Notes: generated by a model not told the origin, from the letters alone. A stretch of 64,000 nucleotides of DNA from Filosporella fistucella (GCA_030077755.1 JAQJZZ010000010.1:2604001-2668000); one strand, 5' to 3'; counted from the stretch's first letter, positions 1-12,294 are shown. Translations and numbers: made by a program.

Positions 1-256
1 TACCTTTAAATGGATTCAAGGAGCTGGAAGGCATGAACGGTTTCAGTCGATTCAATATTCATCGTGATTATGGAAATAAGGATCGACTTCCAAGCTCTCA
101 CACATGCTTCAACCGTAAGTTATTTCACATAGACCTACTCAGCCTTGCTAATAGATTTCAGAACTTGATCTTCCCGAGTATGAAAGCTATGAACAACTTC
201 GTCAACAAGTTCTCACAGCCATTACTGCCGGTAGCGATTATTTTGGTTTCGCATAG
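1..256 (+). CDS. TOM1: HECT-type E3 ubiquitin ligase, C-terminal end (TOM1/HUWE1 type), partial
   Basis: Only the last 68 or so codons lie in the window. The reading frame enters at base 3 and runs to a donor after base 114. An intron at 115-161 follows, and the last exon at 162-256 ends in TAG. The joined exons give the terminal HECT lobe with the hallmark [16 protein letters not shown] segment, whose Cys would be the ubiquitin-thioester residue, and a terminal YFGFA. In the family, the Leu-Pro...His-Thr-Cys-Phe loop carries the catalytic Cys. The ending in -FGFA after an Ile-rich helix fits the Tom1/Ptr1/HUWE1 branch better than the Rsp5/NEDD4 branch, which ends in -FGQE. These giant ligases act in the nucleus and cytoplasm in protein quality control and mRNA export. 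Everything upstream, including the substrate-binding regions, is outside the window. Confidence 0.9.
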
Positions 257-1058
257 AAACGTTTTCTGCTTCCTCTTACGACATCATGCATTGCAGGCTT
301 TGATCAGCATTTGACGGCGTCTTCCTCTTCCTTTCCGAGGTGTATTTGGCATGGGTGTTTTCCATGGCACTGTTATACAGTGTGCATAGGAGGATTGGGC
401 TGCTCACTGGCAGCTCTCCTAGTTTTGAGCATATTCGACGGATTGTGGTCATTCATATCTTACCTTGTCTTGTAATTTGCGACGAAGTGCAGGTCGTTCG
501 TAATTTGCTTGCTTGGAGGATGGGAATGGCAGATCGGGAATTGTGTAAAATAGATAGCTTAGCAACACATCATAAAATTATGATTGCGGTTCGCAGGTAG
601 TAAGTAATAGAGCTTATTACATTAATTGTGTGGTCGTATACTTATGCTGTGTAACTTGTACACAAACCAAAAACTACTGTGGAACCTGGAAATATCTATA
701 TCCTTCATACCCAGGGCAGAGTGATAAGGGTCACATGATACATCACCCCACATCGGAAGATTCCGTCACCACCCCGCCGTGACCATGCGCGCCATGCTAA
801 AATTTCTTGAAGCTTTCATGTGCAAACTGGCAGACTCACACACTTCACCTCATTGAGATGCCCCTTGCCAGCACAACTCGTATACACTCTATGGAAGCAT
901 CTTGACAAACTCATCTTTCGTCGTTAGCACTTGTGTTTCTTCCTGGGAAGGCGATCGTGGTTATTCCTTTGTCGGCTTGAACGTTTTCGTTTTTTAAATC
1001 ATTCTACCTCCCTACAAATTGAAGAATTGAGTTGAGGAGGACCTGAGGAGCAGCAAAA
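257..1058. other. Intergenic region, TOM1 3' end / PRS promoter
   Basis: About 800 bases between two same-strand genes. It would hold the TOM1 3' UTR and the promoter and 5' UTR of the PRPP synthetase. The short open frames here have no coding character or splice partners that I can find. A C/T-rich stretch lies shortly before the ATG at 1059. No further feature recognised. Confidence 0.6.
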
Positions 1059-2252
1059 ATGGCGACGAATTCGATTAAGTTGCTTACGGGCAATAGTCAT
1101 CCCCAATTGGCTAAGTTGGTTTCGGATAGGTGGGTTCATTCTATTGGGAGGTTGGAGAGAGGCAGGTAAAGTGAGGAGAGGCTGATGTGATGTAGATTGG
1201 GGATTGAGCTTGCGAAGACAATGAGTTTGAATTACTCTAATCAGGAAACGAGCGTTACGGTTGGAGAGAGTGTTAGAGATGAGGATGGTATGTCTACCTC
1301 CCTTTCACACCGGAGCAACAACAATAGAACAGAATAAAAGCTAAACCGGCTTCTTTAGTATTCATCCTCCAATCCACCGCTCCAGGCGACATCAACGACG
1401 GCCTCATGGAGCTCCTCATCATGATCAACGCATGCAAAACTGCCTCCGCTCGCCGCATCACAGCCGTGATCCCCAACTTCCCATATGCCCGCCAAGACAA
1501 GAAAGATAAATCCCGGGCGCCTATCTCTGCGAAACTCATTGCGAATATGTTGCAGACGGCGGGCTGTAACCATGTTATTACTATGGATTTGCATGCTAGT
1601 CAGATACAGGGGTTCTTCAATGTGCCGGTGGATAATTTGTATGCGGAGCCAAGTACGCTGAGGTGGATCAGAGAGAATTTGGATGTGAGCCAGTGTGTAG
1701 TTGTTAGTCCTGATGCTGGCGGTGCTAAGAGGTATATTTCTATCTCTTTTCTGATTTTCTATTTAGTATTCTCTGAATGGAAAAGAAGTAGGGTTCCTGA
1801 AATAAATGCTGACATATACCAGAGCAACATCCATAGCCGATCGTCTCGATCTCGGCTTTGCTCTCATCCACAAAGAGCGTGCCCGACCCAACGAAGTCTC
1901 CCGTATGGTCCTTGTCGGAGACGTCGAAGGCAAAATCGCCATCCTCGTCGACGACATGGCTGATACCTGTGGTACATTAGTCAAAGCCGCCGAAACAGTC
2001 ATGGCCCACAAGGCTCGCGAAGTCGTCGCTATAGTTACACATGGTATCTTGAGCGGCAACGCGATTGAGACTCTCAATAAAAGTAAATTGAGTAGAGTGG
2101 TAGTCACTAATACGGTGCCGCTACAAGATAAGATTGAAAGGTGTGAGAGGCTAAGAGTTATGGATATCAGTCCCACCCTCGCGGAAGCTATTCGGAGAAC
2201 GCATAATGGGGAGAGCGTGAGCTTTCTATTTACACATGCCCCTACTGATTAG
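1059..2252 (+). CDS. PRS: Ribose-phosphate pyrophosphokinase (PRPP synthetase)
   Basis: Makes PRPP from ribose 5-phosphate and ATP for purine, pyrimidine, His and Trp synthesis in the cytosol. There are four exons (1059-1129, 1196-1287, 1359-1731, 1823-2252) and the joined frame gives 321 residues, the normal length for the class. Visible family features are the N-terminal [12 protein letters not shown] start, the [11 protein letters not shown] segment, the SPDAGGAKR flexible loop region and the PRPP-binding motif [14 protein letters not shown]. All introns are short GT-AG introns, and the third falls within the AKR-A codons of the loop. No in-frame disruption was seen. Filamentous fungi carry several PRS paralogues that form hetero-oligomers. 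I cannot tell from sequence alone which yeast PRS number this one corresponds to, although the compact length without a large insertion points to the PRS2/3/4-like group rather than the longer PRS1/PRS5 forms. Confidence 0.93.
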
Positions 2253-3184
2253 ACCTTTTGGTATCGAGAGCACTGGGGAGGATTAAGTGAGAGCTGATAG
2301 AAGGTAACTATTTATTACCTACCATCGTGAGCAGGTGTCTGGCGTTGAATTACGGTGGTCTTAGCTGTTATCGGGTAAAAATGATGCATTTGCACATTTC
2401 GGGTGAAGCGGAGATTTGGAGTATTAAATATAGCATTTTGTAAGTAGGTCAGGTACCTAATAAAGATGCCTGAGCTCATACCGAGTCATTCCTTTGGTTT
2501 GAACTGTTTTGTGAAGAAACTGGAAGTCAGGGATTAGAGGTGGGTAATCTTCATATATCAGGAGATCAGCTGATATGTATGAGCATCAGATTTTGGTGGT
2601 CATGGCGGGTTCAACTCGCTTCCAAAGGTATATTGATGATCGTGTGGTAGATTTGCTGCTAATGAGGTCTTATGAACTGATATGCTAGATTGACTCGTGT
2701 AGCTGGTTGATTAGTGGATACCCATGAATAGGCAGAAATCAGTCTAAAGTCCTGGTCTATGCTATGTCGGAGATTCAGGATTGAGCTTGAGAGGGAACGT
2801 GCTTGCCCTCCATTTGTGTCAACATATGTGAAGATTTGCGTGTTATATGTATCATTTAAGGTGTTGACGCAATGGAGGTTTGGTATCCGGGGACTTTTGG
2901 AATCAATTTGAAGTCTCTCTCTTTTACAGGTCAAGCCTCACCTTCATAATCTCATCGTCACTGCACTGCCCAATCACACTACAAGTATCTGACACTTTCT
3001 TTCTTATGCTATAAAACACAATACCGCTATGAACCAAGCATAAAGACCCTTGCTCCTCAATCTAGGAGTGATGCATGCAAAATAGTAAATCTTTCCTATA
3101 ATGCAACGATGCAGGCATTGAAAGTCGGATGAAAAAATTCCATGGTGGGTAACCTCAAAGAATTTATCGCTTGGTTACATGGAT
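2253..3184. other. Intergenic region between convergent PRS and HET genes
   Basis: About 930 bases between the 3' ends of two convergent genes. It is AT-rich with only short unsupported open frames on both strands. I see no motif, repeat or RNA gene. Confidence 0.5.
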
Positions 3185-5267
3185 TCAGTGAGCAAGACTT
3201 CCATCTCTGTCGTTAGACTCACGGGTCATTTCATCTCGATATTTCGAAAAGGTGAGTAAGTGAAGCAGGTAAACTTCTTTCCCCGAAACACTTTTAAGTT
3301 CAGCTATAGTAACTAGCTGTGAAGTCTTACAAATATGTACGTGTCTTCCTCTTGCTTCTGGACCCAAAGAGTTTAAGGCACTATTTATATGGAACCCGTC
3401 GAATTGGCGCTGTAGATAGGTATCTGTCGGAGGCTGTTGAACATAAGAAGGATGCTCCTGAGTTGACAAACTCCTTTGCTCTACAGGCACCTCTTCATAT
3501 CTTGGTGCTGGACCTATATAGCACCATGGAACGAGACCCCCATAGGCAATTCCAAAGATAAGAATGTGGTAAGTGATCGGCAATCTTGTAATAGAAGAAC
3601 CATAAGGTTTCTCGTATCTGACGAGAAGTGCACCCAGCTTTCTGGCTTCGAAAGTCCGTAACCCTTGCCTTGAATCGACGTGAGGTTGTAAAAATCTAGT
3701 TGTTGGATCCCAGAAGTTCCGTGGATGTGCCTGGTTAACCACCATATCGAACTCAGAAAATGGTTCAGGGATTACCAACCAGAATCCGGGCGGTAAAGCA
3801 AATTGAGTATCTTGCTTTATGAAGACAGTCTGGATTGTCCAATCCTGGTGTAAGGTTTCTACATTCCAGAATCGTTAGGACAAAACCCCAAGTTTGTGAA
3901 TAAAAATAAACTCACTTGAGCGAATCTCTACCAACTGACGCTGCGATTTCCTTGGGTCGAAACCCTCTAACTCAATGCGACCCGTGGAGTCATAGGAGCC
4001 GAAAATATACAGTTGAGATGTATCAACACGTGTATACTGTTCGCTGCTGGGAGAAAGTCTTTTAAGATGGATTGCCGGTAGCCGTCCGGGAACACGTCCA
4101 ACCGGACAGTCTAACATTGCCAAATACACTAACCCAGATGGATAGCCCATATCCTGACACATCAAGAATTCTACCTGAACTCCTTTGTTGGTAGATACTG
4201 GAAAGGCACGTCCTGCGGTTTCGGAATAGAATTGTGAAATAGCGTCAGAATCACGGAATACTTCTGGAGTGGGCGCCAAAAGTCCCTGAACCTTAAACCC
4301 CCCCGAGTACCCGTCTTGATAAAATTCGACATGTGGATGCTTCCAGGCAAACAGTGACTGGTCATTCGAGATTTTCAATATTTCTTCTTGCAGACGAACG
4401 AAGGCATTGACACCCTCTCCATATAGGAGTGGCATGTGGATACCAAATACTCCAAGCAAACAATACGCCATGTCCTCGACACGGGTAGTCTGACGATTGG
4501 CTGCCCACGACATCCGGCGAGCAATGCTTAGTCTTCGCAAGTCCCCTCCATTCAAGGCATACAAATCGATGTTTGTAATTTCAGAAATGATTTCCGCGAG
4601 ATCATTTTTCATCCCAATAGAATTCCAGTCCTTATCGAAGAATTGGAGCTCGACCGGAGCCAGTAGCTCTTGCAGTGTCCATCCTCGCGAGAACCAGCGG
4701 GAGTAAGCAAGTGATGAGCGCCCATCTTCAGTATAGAATGGTTGCCGGGGGTGGGTGCTCGAATCTGAAGGGTCGATCTGTGTAAGAATATCCGAGAGAT
4801 ATGCATAGCAAATAGCAGAGTCTTTGTACCATTGATACATCGAATTTATAGCCTCGGACAATTCGGCAGAGCTTGTTTTATCGATACAGCATGTATCAAT
4901 CCAAATGTATGCATAGCCATCGGCAAGTGCTTGTCTGCAACTATATCGAATTTTCTTAAATCCTATTTTGTGCCGTATCGCGGCCCTGTTACCCATGATA
5001 TCCTGAAGGCTGATTTCCTCTGAGCCCCCTGATATCAATAAGTCGTTAACGCTTCTGTAGAATTCAGGATTGCTTGCAACACGATAGATGGGGGTAGTTT
5101 TTCTTCTCAAAGTACTGACTATTGTGGAGTCTATTGTCAACGCAAGGGAACATGGAAAACTAACATGTGTGGGAGAGTATAGCATATTTGGGGATCGCTT
5201 GATCTCCTAACCTACTACTCGCGAAGAATTCTTCCAACTGGAGGGTTGTTGTTTGCAAAAGTCGCAT
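3185..5267 (-). CDS. HET-domain (heterokaryon incompatibility) protein
   Basis: Three exons on the minus strand (5267-5165, 5028-3916, 3858-3185) join to 629 residues. The N-terminus shows the HET-domain signature: YAILSHTW at the exon 1/2 junction, IWIDTCCIDK, SMYQWYKDSAICYAYL and SRWFSRGWTLQELLAP. A conserved segment typical of HET-E/HET-D-like proteins follows: AYCLLGVFGIHMPLLYGEG. The Trp of SHTW is created only by splicing of the 136-base first intron, which supports that junction. The second intron (3859-3915) keeps the frame into a less conserved C-terminal domain. No NACHT/WD40 module is visible, so this is a HET-only architecture. HET proteins trigger cell death after fusion of incompatible hyphae. 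The partner of this one is unknown, and it may instead belong to the large family of HET genes without a proven role. Confidence 0.85.
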
Positions 5268-6227
5268 AATGACAGCTGTCCCAGAGACGATCAGAAGCTC
5301 GAATAGAATGAAGGAGTGCCTAGAGTAAGCAGGGCGATTGTCTACTAGGTGCTGGGACCAAGGCTTCACTCAGCCCACTCCGTTGCCTCGAGATCGTGAG
5401 TGGTCAGGCTAAGCCGGCCGGATATGGATGTAACCAAGATATACCCTCCAGGTGTAGATAGAGTGTTGTCCAAAGTAGAGAGCCTTCTAAGTGGAGGTTG
5501 TAATTTCATGATCAGGCTGAAGCCTGCCCGTAATGTTGAGTTGTAGCCAGATCACGGGATCTCGATCATGTGATCGAGTCATTCAATGCTCATAATTGCT
5601 TTTGTGACATATCCCGACACAATGCGGTAGACATAACCATTAGGCTGCCTCTTGGCCGGAAAAGAAAATTCGAGTATCGATTCTAATGGCAACTTGGGAC
5701 CTGGGTGATAATGGCTCTGCACAATCGATCAGTCGAATACACCGACAACCACCGCCTCAATTGACTTCAAAACCATAGGCAGGAAACAAACAAGCCCAAA
5801 TTAAGACACAACACAACTACCACGTGCAAAATTGTCAATGATTCAGGAGAAACGTCTTCCCTGTGGTTCCTAAAACACTGGGTAGTCTCTCTTGGGGCTC
5901 TCGACAATTTGCTGTGGAAGCAGCAACGGAAGTAATTTTGTCCAGCAGAGAGACGAAATTAAGTGATGAGCAACCTGCATTACGGTATGCTTATGAGTAT
6001 ACTTGGGTAAGACATACACGAACATGAGAGAAGAAATGAGGATTGAAGACGGTAAGACGTCGAGAACGAAAAACAAGGAAGGAAGCAAGCAGGGTTGAAG
6101 AAGAGGAGGAGCGAAGCTGGAAGAAATGGGACACAGAAGGGGCGCAGAACCTCAAACTAGGACAATTTCGCAAGGTCAACCCAAATTTGGTGATACGTGA
6201 ACTCTATACGCTAATTAAATTATCTCA
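5268..6227. other. Intergenic region between two minus-strand genes
   Basis: About 960 bases holding the HET-gene promoter and the 3' flank of the rhodopsin-domain gene. The short open frames on both strands at 5870-6300 look like shadows. Nothing further recognised. Confidence 0.5.
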
Positions 6228-7713
6228 TCATCCTCGCCCTATCCCCGTTTCCACCCTCTCCAACTGCAGCACCAGATCCCCGGTCGCATTCCCTTCTACA
6301 TGAGTATAGGTCCCATACAACACCTCTCCATTCCCCAGTCCCTCTCCCGGTCTATAGACCGCTGTCGGGACCCTCGTCAAGCTTGTTCCTTCTTCACCAC
6401 TACTTTCCAAATCTCGGGAACTCTTTATGCGACTCATTTTGGTGGCGGATGTGTATTGAGAGCGATTAGCGCGGTTGGTGGAGCGAGCTTTGAGTTGCGC
6501 TTTGAAGAAGATGTTGAATGCTGGGAGGCAGAGACAGATTATCCCAATGCCTACTTCTGCTATGCTGATCGTGGGTCAGTAGGTGATTATCTCGAGAGAT
6601 GAAGTGGAGTGTACCCAAGGAGGTTGAAGCGGATAAAGGAGACGGTCTGGTCGCCAAAGCTGTTTGGCTGGAACACTAGCTGAAATTGTGTTAGCCTTAA
6701 TAAGACAGGACTCTTCGTTCTGTGGGAACATAGATACGAATGTAGGCTTCTCAGCCATTGGCGGAGCATGATGGGGCTTTTGGGGATGTGAGCACTCACA
6801 ACTAATCGAACAACACTCGCACCTGTCGCAACACCTCCAGCTCCTAGCATTGCACCAATCCGAAGCTTTGCTTTGAGAGGCATGTGCAAGTGCCAGACCC
6901 TATCACGAAGATAAATAACATAATAGTAGAAAAGGCCGAAGATGGACTGGTTGCTTACAATGGAATAGGTAGCAATAGAATGACTACGTCTGTAAGTGCA
7001 CTCATGACAGTATCGAAATGAAACAGTATGACCCTGTCATAACATACGCCTGGTATATCAGGATTCCATACCGACTCGATAGGATCGCAGATCTTTGCTT
7101 TGATGAACATGACCGGAAGATAATAGCCCAGCATCAAGGCGATAAATGTGTATATGAACATCACGGTTTTCCGGAAAGGCGTGAATACTCGAATAAATAT
7201 TAAGAGAAGACTCGTTTTGGTAAACCAAGCTGCTGGACCATACACGACCGAATCTGCGTAGAGAGCCTGAAATGTGAGCTGTGATAGGGTCACGAAATGG
7301 AGAGAATACCTGTTGGAAGCCAATCATGTTGTCCTTCGTCACCTCCCAGTCGTGATTTCCACCTCCATGAGCCCCCACTAGATCATGTCAATTAGGTACT
7401 CATTGGTAGCGCCAAGATATTTACTGTAGAGTCCGGTAACACAATAGCCGGTACTCAATGCCCACGAGATAACACAGAACCCTTATACAGATTAGCAATT
7501 GTTACATCCTGAGATTTTATACTTACAATCTTCGATCAAGAATACTTTAGTAATATACAATCTGATATACAATCGCCCAAATACAAAAGGAGCCATAATC
7601 GCAATGACCAAAATGATAGTCACCTGGTTAATCGTTTTGAGTACATCTTCTGGGTGTTCGAAATTAGGCGTAACACCCAGAGGTGGTGGAGAGGATCCCT
7701 GCACGGCACTCAT
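6228..7713 (-). CDS. Rhodopsin-domain integral membrane protein (fungal PTH11/SAT4-like)
   Basis: Seven exons on the minus strand (7713-7527, 7481-7425, 7377-7310, 7266-6959, 6899-6800, 6679-6615, 6564-6228) give 373 residues with all phases consistent. The product begins with a short polar N-terminus, then a run of hydrophobic segments typical of the seven-helix fungal rhodopsin domain (Pfam-type DUF3112/rhodopsin_fungal). Family landmarks include GAHGGGNHDWEVT in the first extracellular loop, FTKTSLLLIFIRVF, the Cys-Asp-Pro segment KICDPIESVWNPDIPGVC, and LPIPLVWHLHMPLKAKL with GGVATGASVVRL. The C-terminal 90 or so residues form a hydrophilic cytoplasmic tail rich in Ser, Arg and Gly. Members resemble PTH11-like GPCRs of plant-associated fungi, but this one lacks an N-terminal CFEM domain, so receptor function is only inferred. 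The start at 7713 is chosen over an upstream in-frame non-ATG extension. Confidence 0.85.
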
Positions 7714-10681
7714 GTCAACAAATATCAAAGAAATGATAGATATGCCGGAGCAGTAGCGCTTCACAACGTCTCATCAAATTTGACACCATGGGGAAAGAGG
7801 CGAATATAACGTAAAAAAAAATTGTCCGCGAGTCGTTTACCTCGTTCTTGTGTCAAGAACCTTCAATAAGCTCATGGAAGTTTCCGTGCATGAGAGTTCT
7901 TCTAGTAGGGCATTGATAGAATAATGCCATCTCTTTGGGCAAGATAAGTTCCCCTCATTTCAGTGGACGAACAACACTTAGTTTGCCATCTCAACTTGCT
8001 TCGTCTAGTGTTTGGGATTGCGGAAAGTTTACATGGAGCGCTCGAGGTTCTTGCGATAGTTTCGGGATTGCAGGAAAATATGGCGGGAGCGTCACATTTG
8101 ACTTTCGCTTTGTCCCAGAACTGTTTGGGATCAACATCAACAAACTCCCGACTCGGCGAAGAATGTAGTGCATACTGATTCGTTCGTCGAAGTACTCTTT
8201 CACTCATCGCTGAATCATTTCTCGTTAAAGTCGGCTGCAATGTCCGAGCGGAATGGGAATATCCCAGGGTCCAAACTCTTCCTGATTTTGACTTTTGAAA
8301 GAGAAGGTGCAGTTTCTACTCTCTGCCCTATTGTATTCTCCGATCCAATGTTCTTGGGCAGAGTAAAATCCATTTTTGCTCCGAACATTGATGTTTGATA
8401 GTGGTTGCAAGCTCTGTGTGATGGCTCTGAGGCTGCAACACCGTATTCCAGATAGTGCTGCGTGCTCTCCCCAAATGGCTCAAGAAGACCCAATCTCTAA
8501 TAATCTGTGTCCCTCATTGTATGATTCCCTCAGTTTCCGGTCTCCGATAATTTGTTTTCGCTTGTTGTGAAGGGGCAAGGCGACTCTTGGTAAGAACTTT
8601 GCCGTTGAATTGAGAAAGCCAAACTGCTAGACACATGAGCCTGAAGCGCATGCTTGAGGTTCCGGGCTGAGGATCCTGTCAAATGATTTTATAACTCAAT
8701 TTGAATATAGGAGGCTTTGGGCATCCTTCTTTAGTGCAGCTTGAACGGCTGCTAGAGGCCGAGAGTGATTCCTCACTCGACGAACTTCGGTGGCTAAAGA
8801 GTTTGTAGTGCGTTCGAGAACGATTTGATCCCCGTTGTCTGGGCTTCCAAACTTAAAGACAGCAATGCTGCCTCTTTGAAGGCTCTGTCTGGGCTCCCCT
8901 GTGTCTTCATAAGGGTCCGTTTCTCTGCTCGGACGGCTAGCCGACCTGATCTTGGAAATGAGGAAAAATGATAATGTAACGAAGTCAAAAAGAAATTCAT
9001 GCACCAGGGATACATAGCCGAGGGGAGGAGATCGCGGGGTGAGGAGCTACCTCGCATACAAGGAGAATATAACGGTGTTCTTGTAGCCGTAATAGTGTTT
9101 TTTGTTTTGAAAGGAGCGGGCCGCCATTTCCACCACTGGAAGTGGTCAGGTGACTTCGCGAATTGGGAGGAAAGTTTGCGGCTGCCGTGCTACTTTTTTG
9201 TGTCAGTGGACCTCAACTTGTGAACAACCTGCGTTGAAATCTCAGACAAATACGAAATCATGGACATACTAGGAGTTGAGAAATATGGAACCCGACAACG
9301 ACTTATCCCCTTGTAGTGGGGAAAGCTTTCGAAATCAGCGCAATTTACCTTCCTCTCTGGTTCTAACCTCCCGCTGACAAAACCCAAGTTTAGGCTCTGG
9401 ACAACTTGATACACGATCTTCCCACTCTCACGGGATGCCTCACTTGCCTGTCATAAGATCCTACATTATGGAACGCTAGGAGAACTATTCGTGAGAAGCT
9501 GAGGTCTCTTGTCTAGCAACTTCAGATACAGATGCATACAGAGCCATTTTGCTTTCAACACAATGATATGTGGTGCCAGGCATTAACCTAACATTCTCTC
9601 ATATCCTGGCAACAACTCGTAACGGAAAATGGCGGGAGCAAGCCTTCAGGACGGAACATACGCACGACTGGATTAGGAATGGGGAAGCAAGGCTGTCTTG
9701 AATTGCTCTGCGGCGACAAAAACGAACCCTGACGCTTGCGGTACAGCATGTAGACCCCAATGGCTTGTGAAGCATGAGATATGCTGGCTTTCGTGACGCT
9801 TCCGTCAGGCTCAAGGCATTGGAAATGGAGTCAGAAGCCAAAGAGGAATTGAAAATACGACCGATGGACACAAGCTGTTTGGAAGATGAGAAAGCCTCAA
9901 AACTCAGATCCATCAATATCTGGAAATTCCTCAAGAGGCAGTCTTCTGAGCAGCCGAAATGGAGTCATATCTTTGACTTAAGCAATCTCAAGTGCAAACA
10001 TTGTCTCAGATACGCCACCACCTAAAAAATCCTATGATGCATACTGTGACAATCCAAAATGTTTCAGGCTATAGGCTGTGAGCAGAATATTGTAGTAGAT
10101 ATGTTATTGTTTGAAGAGGGAGGGAGTCAAGATATGGGCTGTTGGGAATGCAGACCTCTGAAGGTTGGAACTATGGGGGAGTCGAACTGCGGCTTGGTTG
10201 TTCTCTACAAGGAGAACTGAAATAGGGTTTGGAACCAGGAGTGAAGAATCTACCTCCGTAGAGGTTTTAGATGTGAGAGATGTCGTGCTGGCCAATTCGA
10301 TTTAAAAATGATCTGTAGGTGTACTTAACGAACTTGGAGATCATGCAGTAAAGCAACTGTTACAAAGTACCCGAATCAAAACATAGTCTTCAAGATATTT
10401 CAAATCATGTACTCAGAGAAAAGAATCGGTCAAATGGTCAAGAAGCTTTTCAAGAACGCCTATCTACATGCTATGGTATGCATTGCAGTTGGATCTTCAC
10501 CTCTCATACCGAAGCGAAAAATTGGAAACGGGGAAGACCAAGCTTTTCGTAGCCACCATCAATATAAGATTAGTAGCTAAGCCAGCAAAGAATTCCTTCC
10601 ATCGCTCTCATCATGCCATCCGTTTCCCAAGAAGATACCACATGAAACCCCAGATGCTACCGAAGAAAACAAATAACCAGT
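7714..10681. other. Long region without a confident gene
   Basis: Nearly 3 kb between the rhodopsin-domain gene and RPS6. Several frames are open for 80-112 codons (minus strand 8493-7902 and 9057-8696, plus strand 9774-10025). None shows a recognisable family, a signal peptide or splice junctions that join into a longer product. The minus-strand frame starting at the ATG near 8207 could encode about 100 residues, but it has no supporting feature. The stretch may contain a decayed gene, an unrecognised lineage-specific gene or a long non-coding RNA. I see no transposon ends or tandem repeats. Confidence 0.4.
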
Positions 10682-11728
10682 TTACTTGCGCATGGAGGAA
10701 GCACGACGCTTTCGGAGATCTGCCTTCTGGGCCTTGGCTTCGGTGACACGCTTGGCGAGGATGGAAGCATACTCGTTCTAGAGAGGGTTAGATGTGCATT
10801 TGAGAGGGAGGGGAAGGAACTTACGGCAGCATCCTTGGTACGCTCGGAGTTGCGACGCTTGAGTGCGATACGATGACGCTTGTGTTGAAGACGTTGAGGA
10901 GTGACCAAACGTTGGATCTTTGGGGCCTTGGTGTATGGCTTCTTGCCTTCACCCTTTGGTTGAACCTCACGGCGAATGACGAACTTGCGAACCTATTTTT
11001 GGGAGAACTTCGTTAGCGCTCAAAATTCTCACACTCTGTACCAACGCACGTAACGCGCAGATGGACAGGCGAAGAGGATATATATGGTACATACATCATC
11101 TTCCTTGGTGAGGCCGAAGAACTTGCGGATCTTGGTTGCGCGCTTGGGACCGAGACGCTTGGGGTGGACGACATCAGTGAGACCGGGGATATCGTTGTCG
11201 CCTTGCTTGACGATGCTGAGGGCAAGAACGGAAAGATCCATAGCTACGATGCAACCACGGACGGATTTACGCTTGCGCTCACCGGTTCGACGGGGTCGAT
11301 AACATGAATGACCATCGGAGAGAAGGAGGCGGACACGAGTTGGGTGCATAACACCTTGCTTCATGGGAAAGCCTTGCTTGTCGTTTCCTCCAGTGATCTT
11401 GAAGATGTATCCCTTGAACTCATCTCCAACACTGTCGCCAGGAACCTCGACACCCATACTGTATAACCATCAGCAATTGAATCTCCCATTGTATCTCTGT
11501 GTGTGATCGTACCGCTTGTCCATGAAGACACGCAACTTGCGCTCATCTTCAATCTCAATTAGCTTCTGCGAGCCGTTGGCTGGCTATATTCGAAGTCAGT
11601 TTTTTTTATCTTGAACAGGGTGCACGCATGCGCGAGGGAAACGTACGTAACTGATGTTCTAGAAAGAGGGAGATTAGCAGATGTCCTTGAGATATGATTC
11701 AAAGCTTTCGAGTACTTACGAGCTTCAT
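10682..11728 (-). CDS. RPS6: 40S ribosomal protein S6 (eS6)
   Basis: Six exons on the minus strand (11728-11720, 11658-11647, 11583-11513, 11458-11095, 10992-10825, 10777-10682) give exactly 239 residues, the usual fungal eS6 length. The start MKLNISYPANGSQK is assembled from a 9-nt and a 12-nt exon plus exon 3. Further landmarks are the QGFPMKQGV and [21 protein letters not shown] blocks and the basic C-terminus ending RRASSMRK, which carries the Ser cluster phosphorylated by S6/AGC kinases in this family. It is a component of the small ribosomal subunit. The very 5' introns are typical of highly expressed ribosomal protein genes. A pyrimidine/purine-rich tract lies upstream at about 11960-12010 of the plus strand. 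Confidence 0.97.
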
Positions 11729-11945
11729 CGTTGCTGTTGTCGTGTCTGCGTTGCCCGAGCAGAAGATTTGTCGTTCAAGTCGGATTGGAAAATTCACAAT
11801 ACTGTGGATGTTAGCTGTGTGGGCGAGCTAGACTGGGGTGGGGAAGATAAGCGACCATGTGACTTACATCTTGGCTAAGAACGAGCTACTCCCTCCTCTA
11901 ATTCCACCTCCACTTGGGTCCTCTCAACTACAAAAGCGTTCAGCT

Positions 11946-12294
11946 TTAAGACGCGCGAATGACTGCAAAATAGAAGAAAAAGATGAAACAAAAGAAAAAA
12001 AAATGAAATAAATAAGAAGACATACATGGGTCGTTTGCGCAAAGGAGCAGAAGGCAAACCACTGCAGAAGCAACAACTGATCCAATGCTAATTCCAATCA
12101 CCATGTAATCGTCCTAGGACGTGTCAGCATCAAGACGGAGAAAAATGCATGCGCCGTCCCGAAGATCTGCCGCTAGCGCACGCGCTAGGTTGTGGTCCGT
12201 GCTTGGTATCCCGAGTATAAGGGATATGAGATACCTGAGTAGGTAGAATAGGTACACTTACGATATCGAGGGCAGTGAGCATAATATCGCTCAT
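11946..12294 (-). CDS. Possible 45-residue single-pass membrane protein
   Basis: Three short exons (12294-12262, 12113-12026, 11962-11946) join in phase to a 45-residue product beginning MSDIMLTALDIDDYM. It has one strongly hydrophobic helix (about residues 15-37) and a short tail ending near PFIRAS. Both introns have GT-AG ends: GTAAGT with TAG, and GTATGT with a T-rich tract before CAG. The stop lies 217 bases upstream of the RPS6 start on the same strand, so the RPS6 promoter would overlap the 3' end of this gene. I do not recognise the protein. The alternative is that the segment is just the RPS6 promoter and leader with a fortuitous open frame. The support is the coincidence of three phased exons, canonical splice sites and a clean transmembrane helix. 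Confidence 0.4.

Noticed and set aside
3319..3661. Plus-strand open frames opposite the HET gene 3' exon
   Set aside because: They lie antisense to a phased HET exon and have no features of their own.
8215..8493. 92-codon minus-strand frame and its overlapping neighbours
   Set aside because: The frames overlap each other, do not splice into one product and show no family; kept as part of the gene-poor region.
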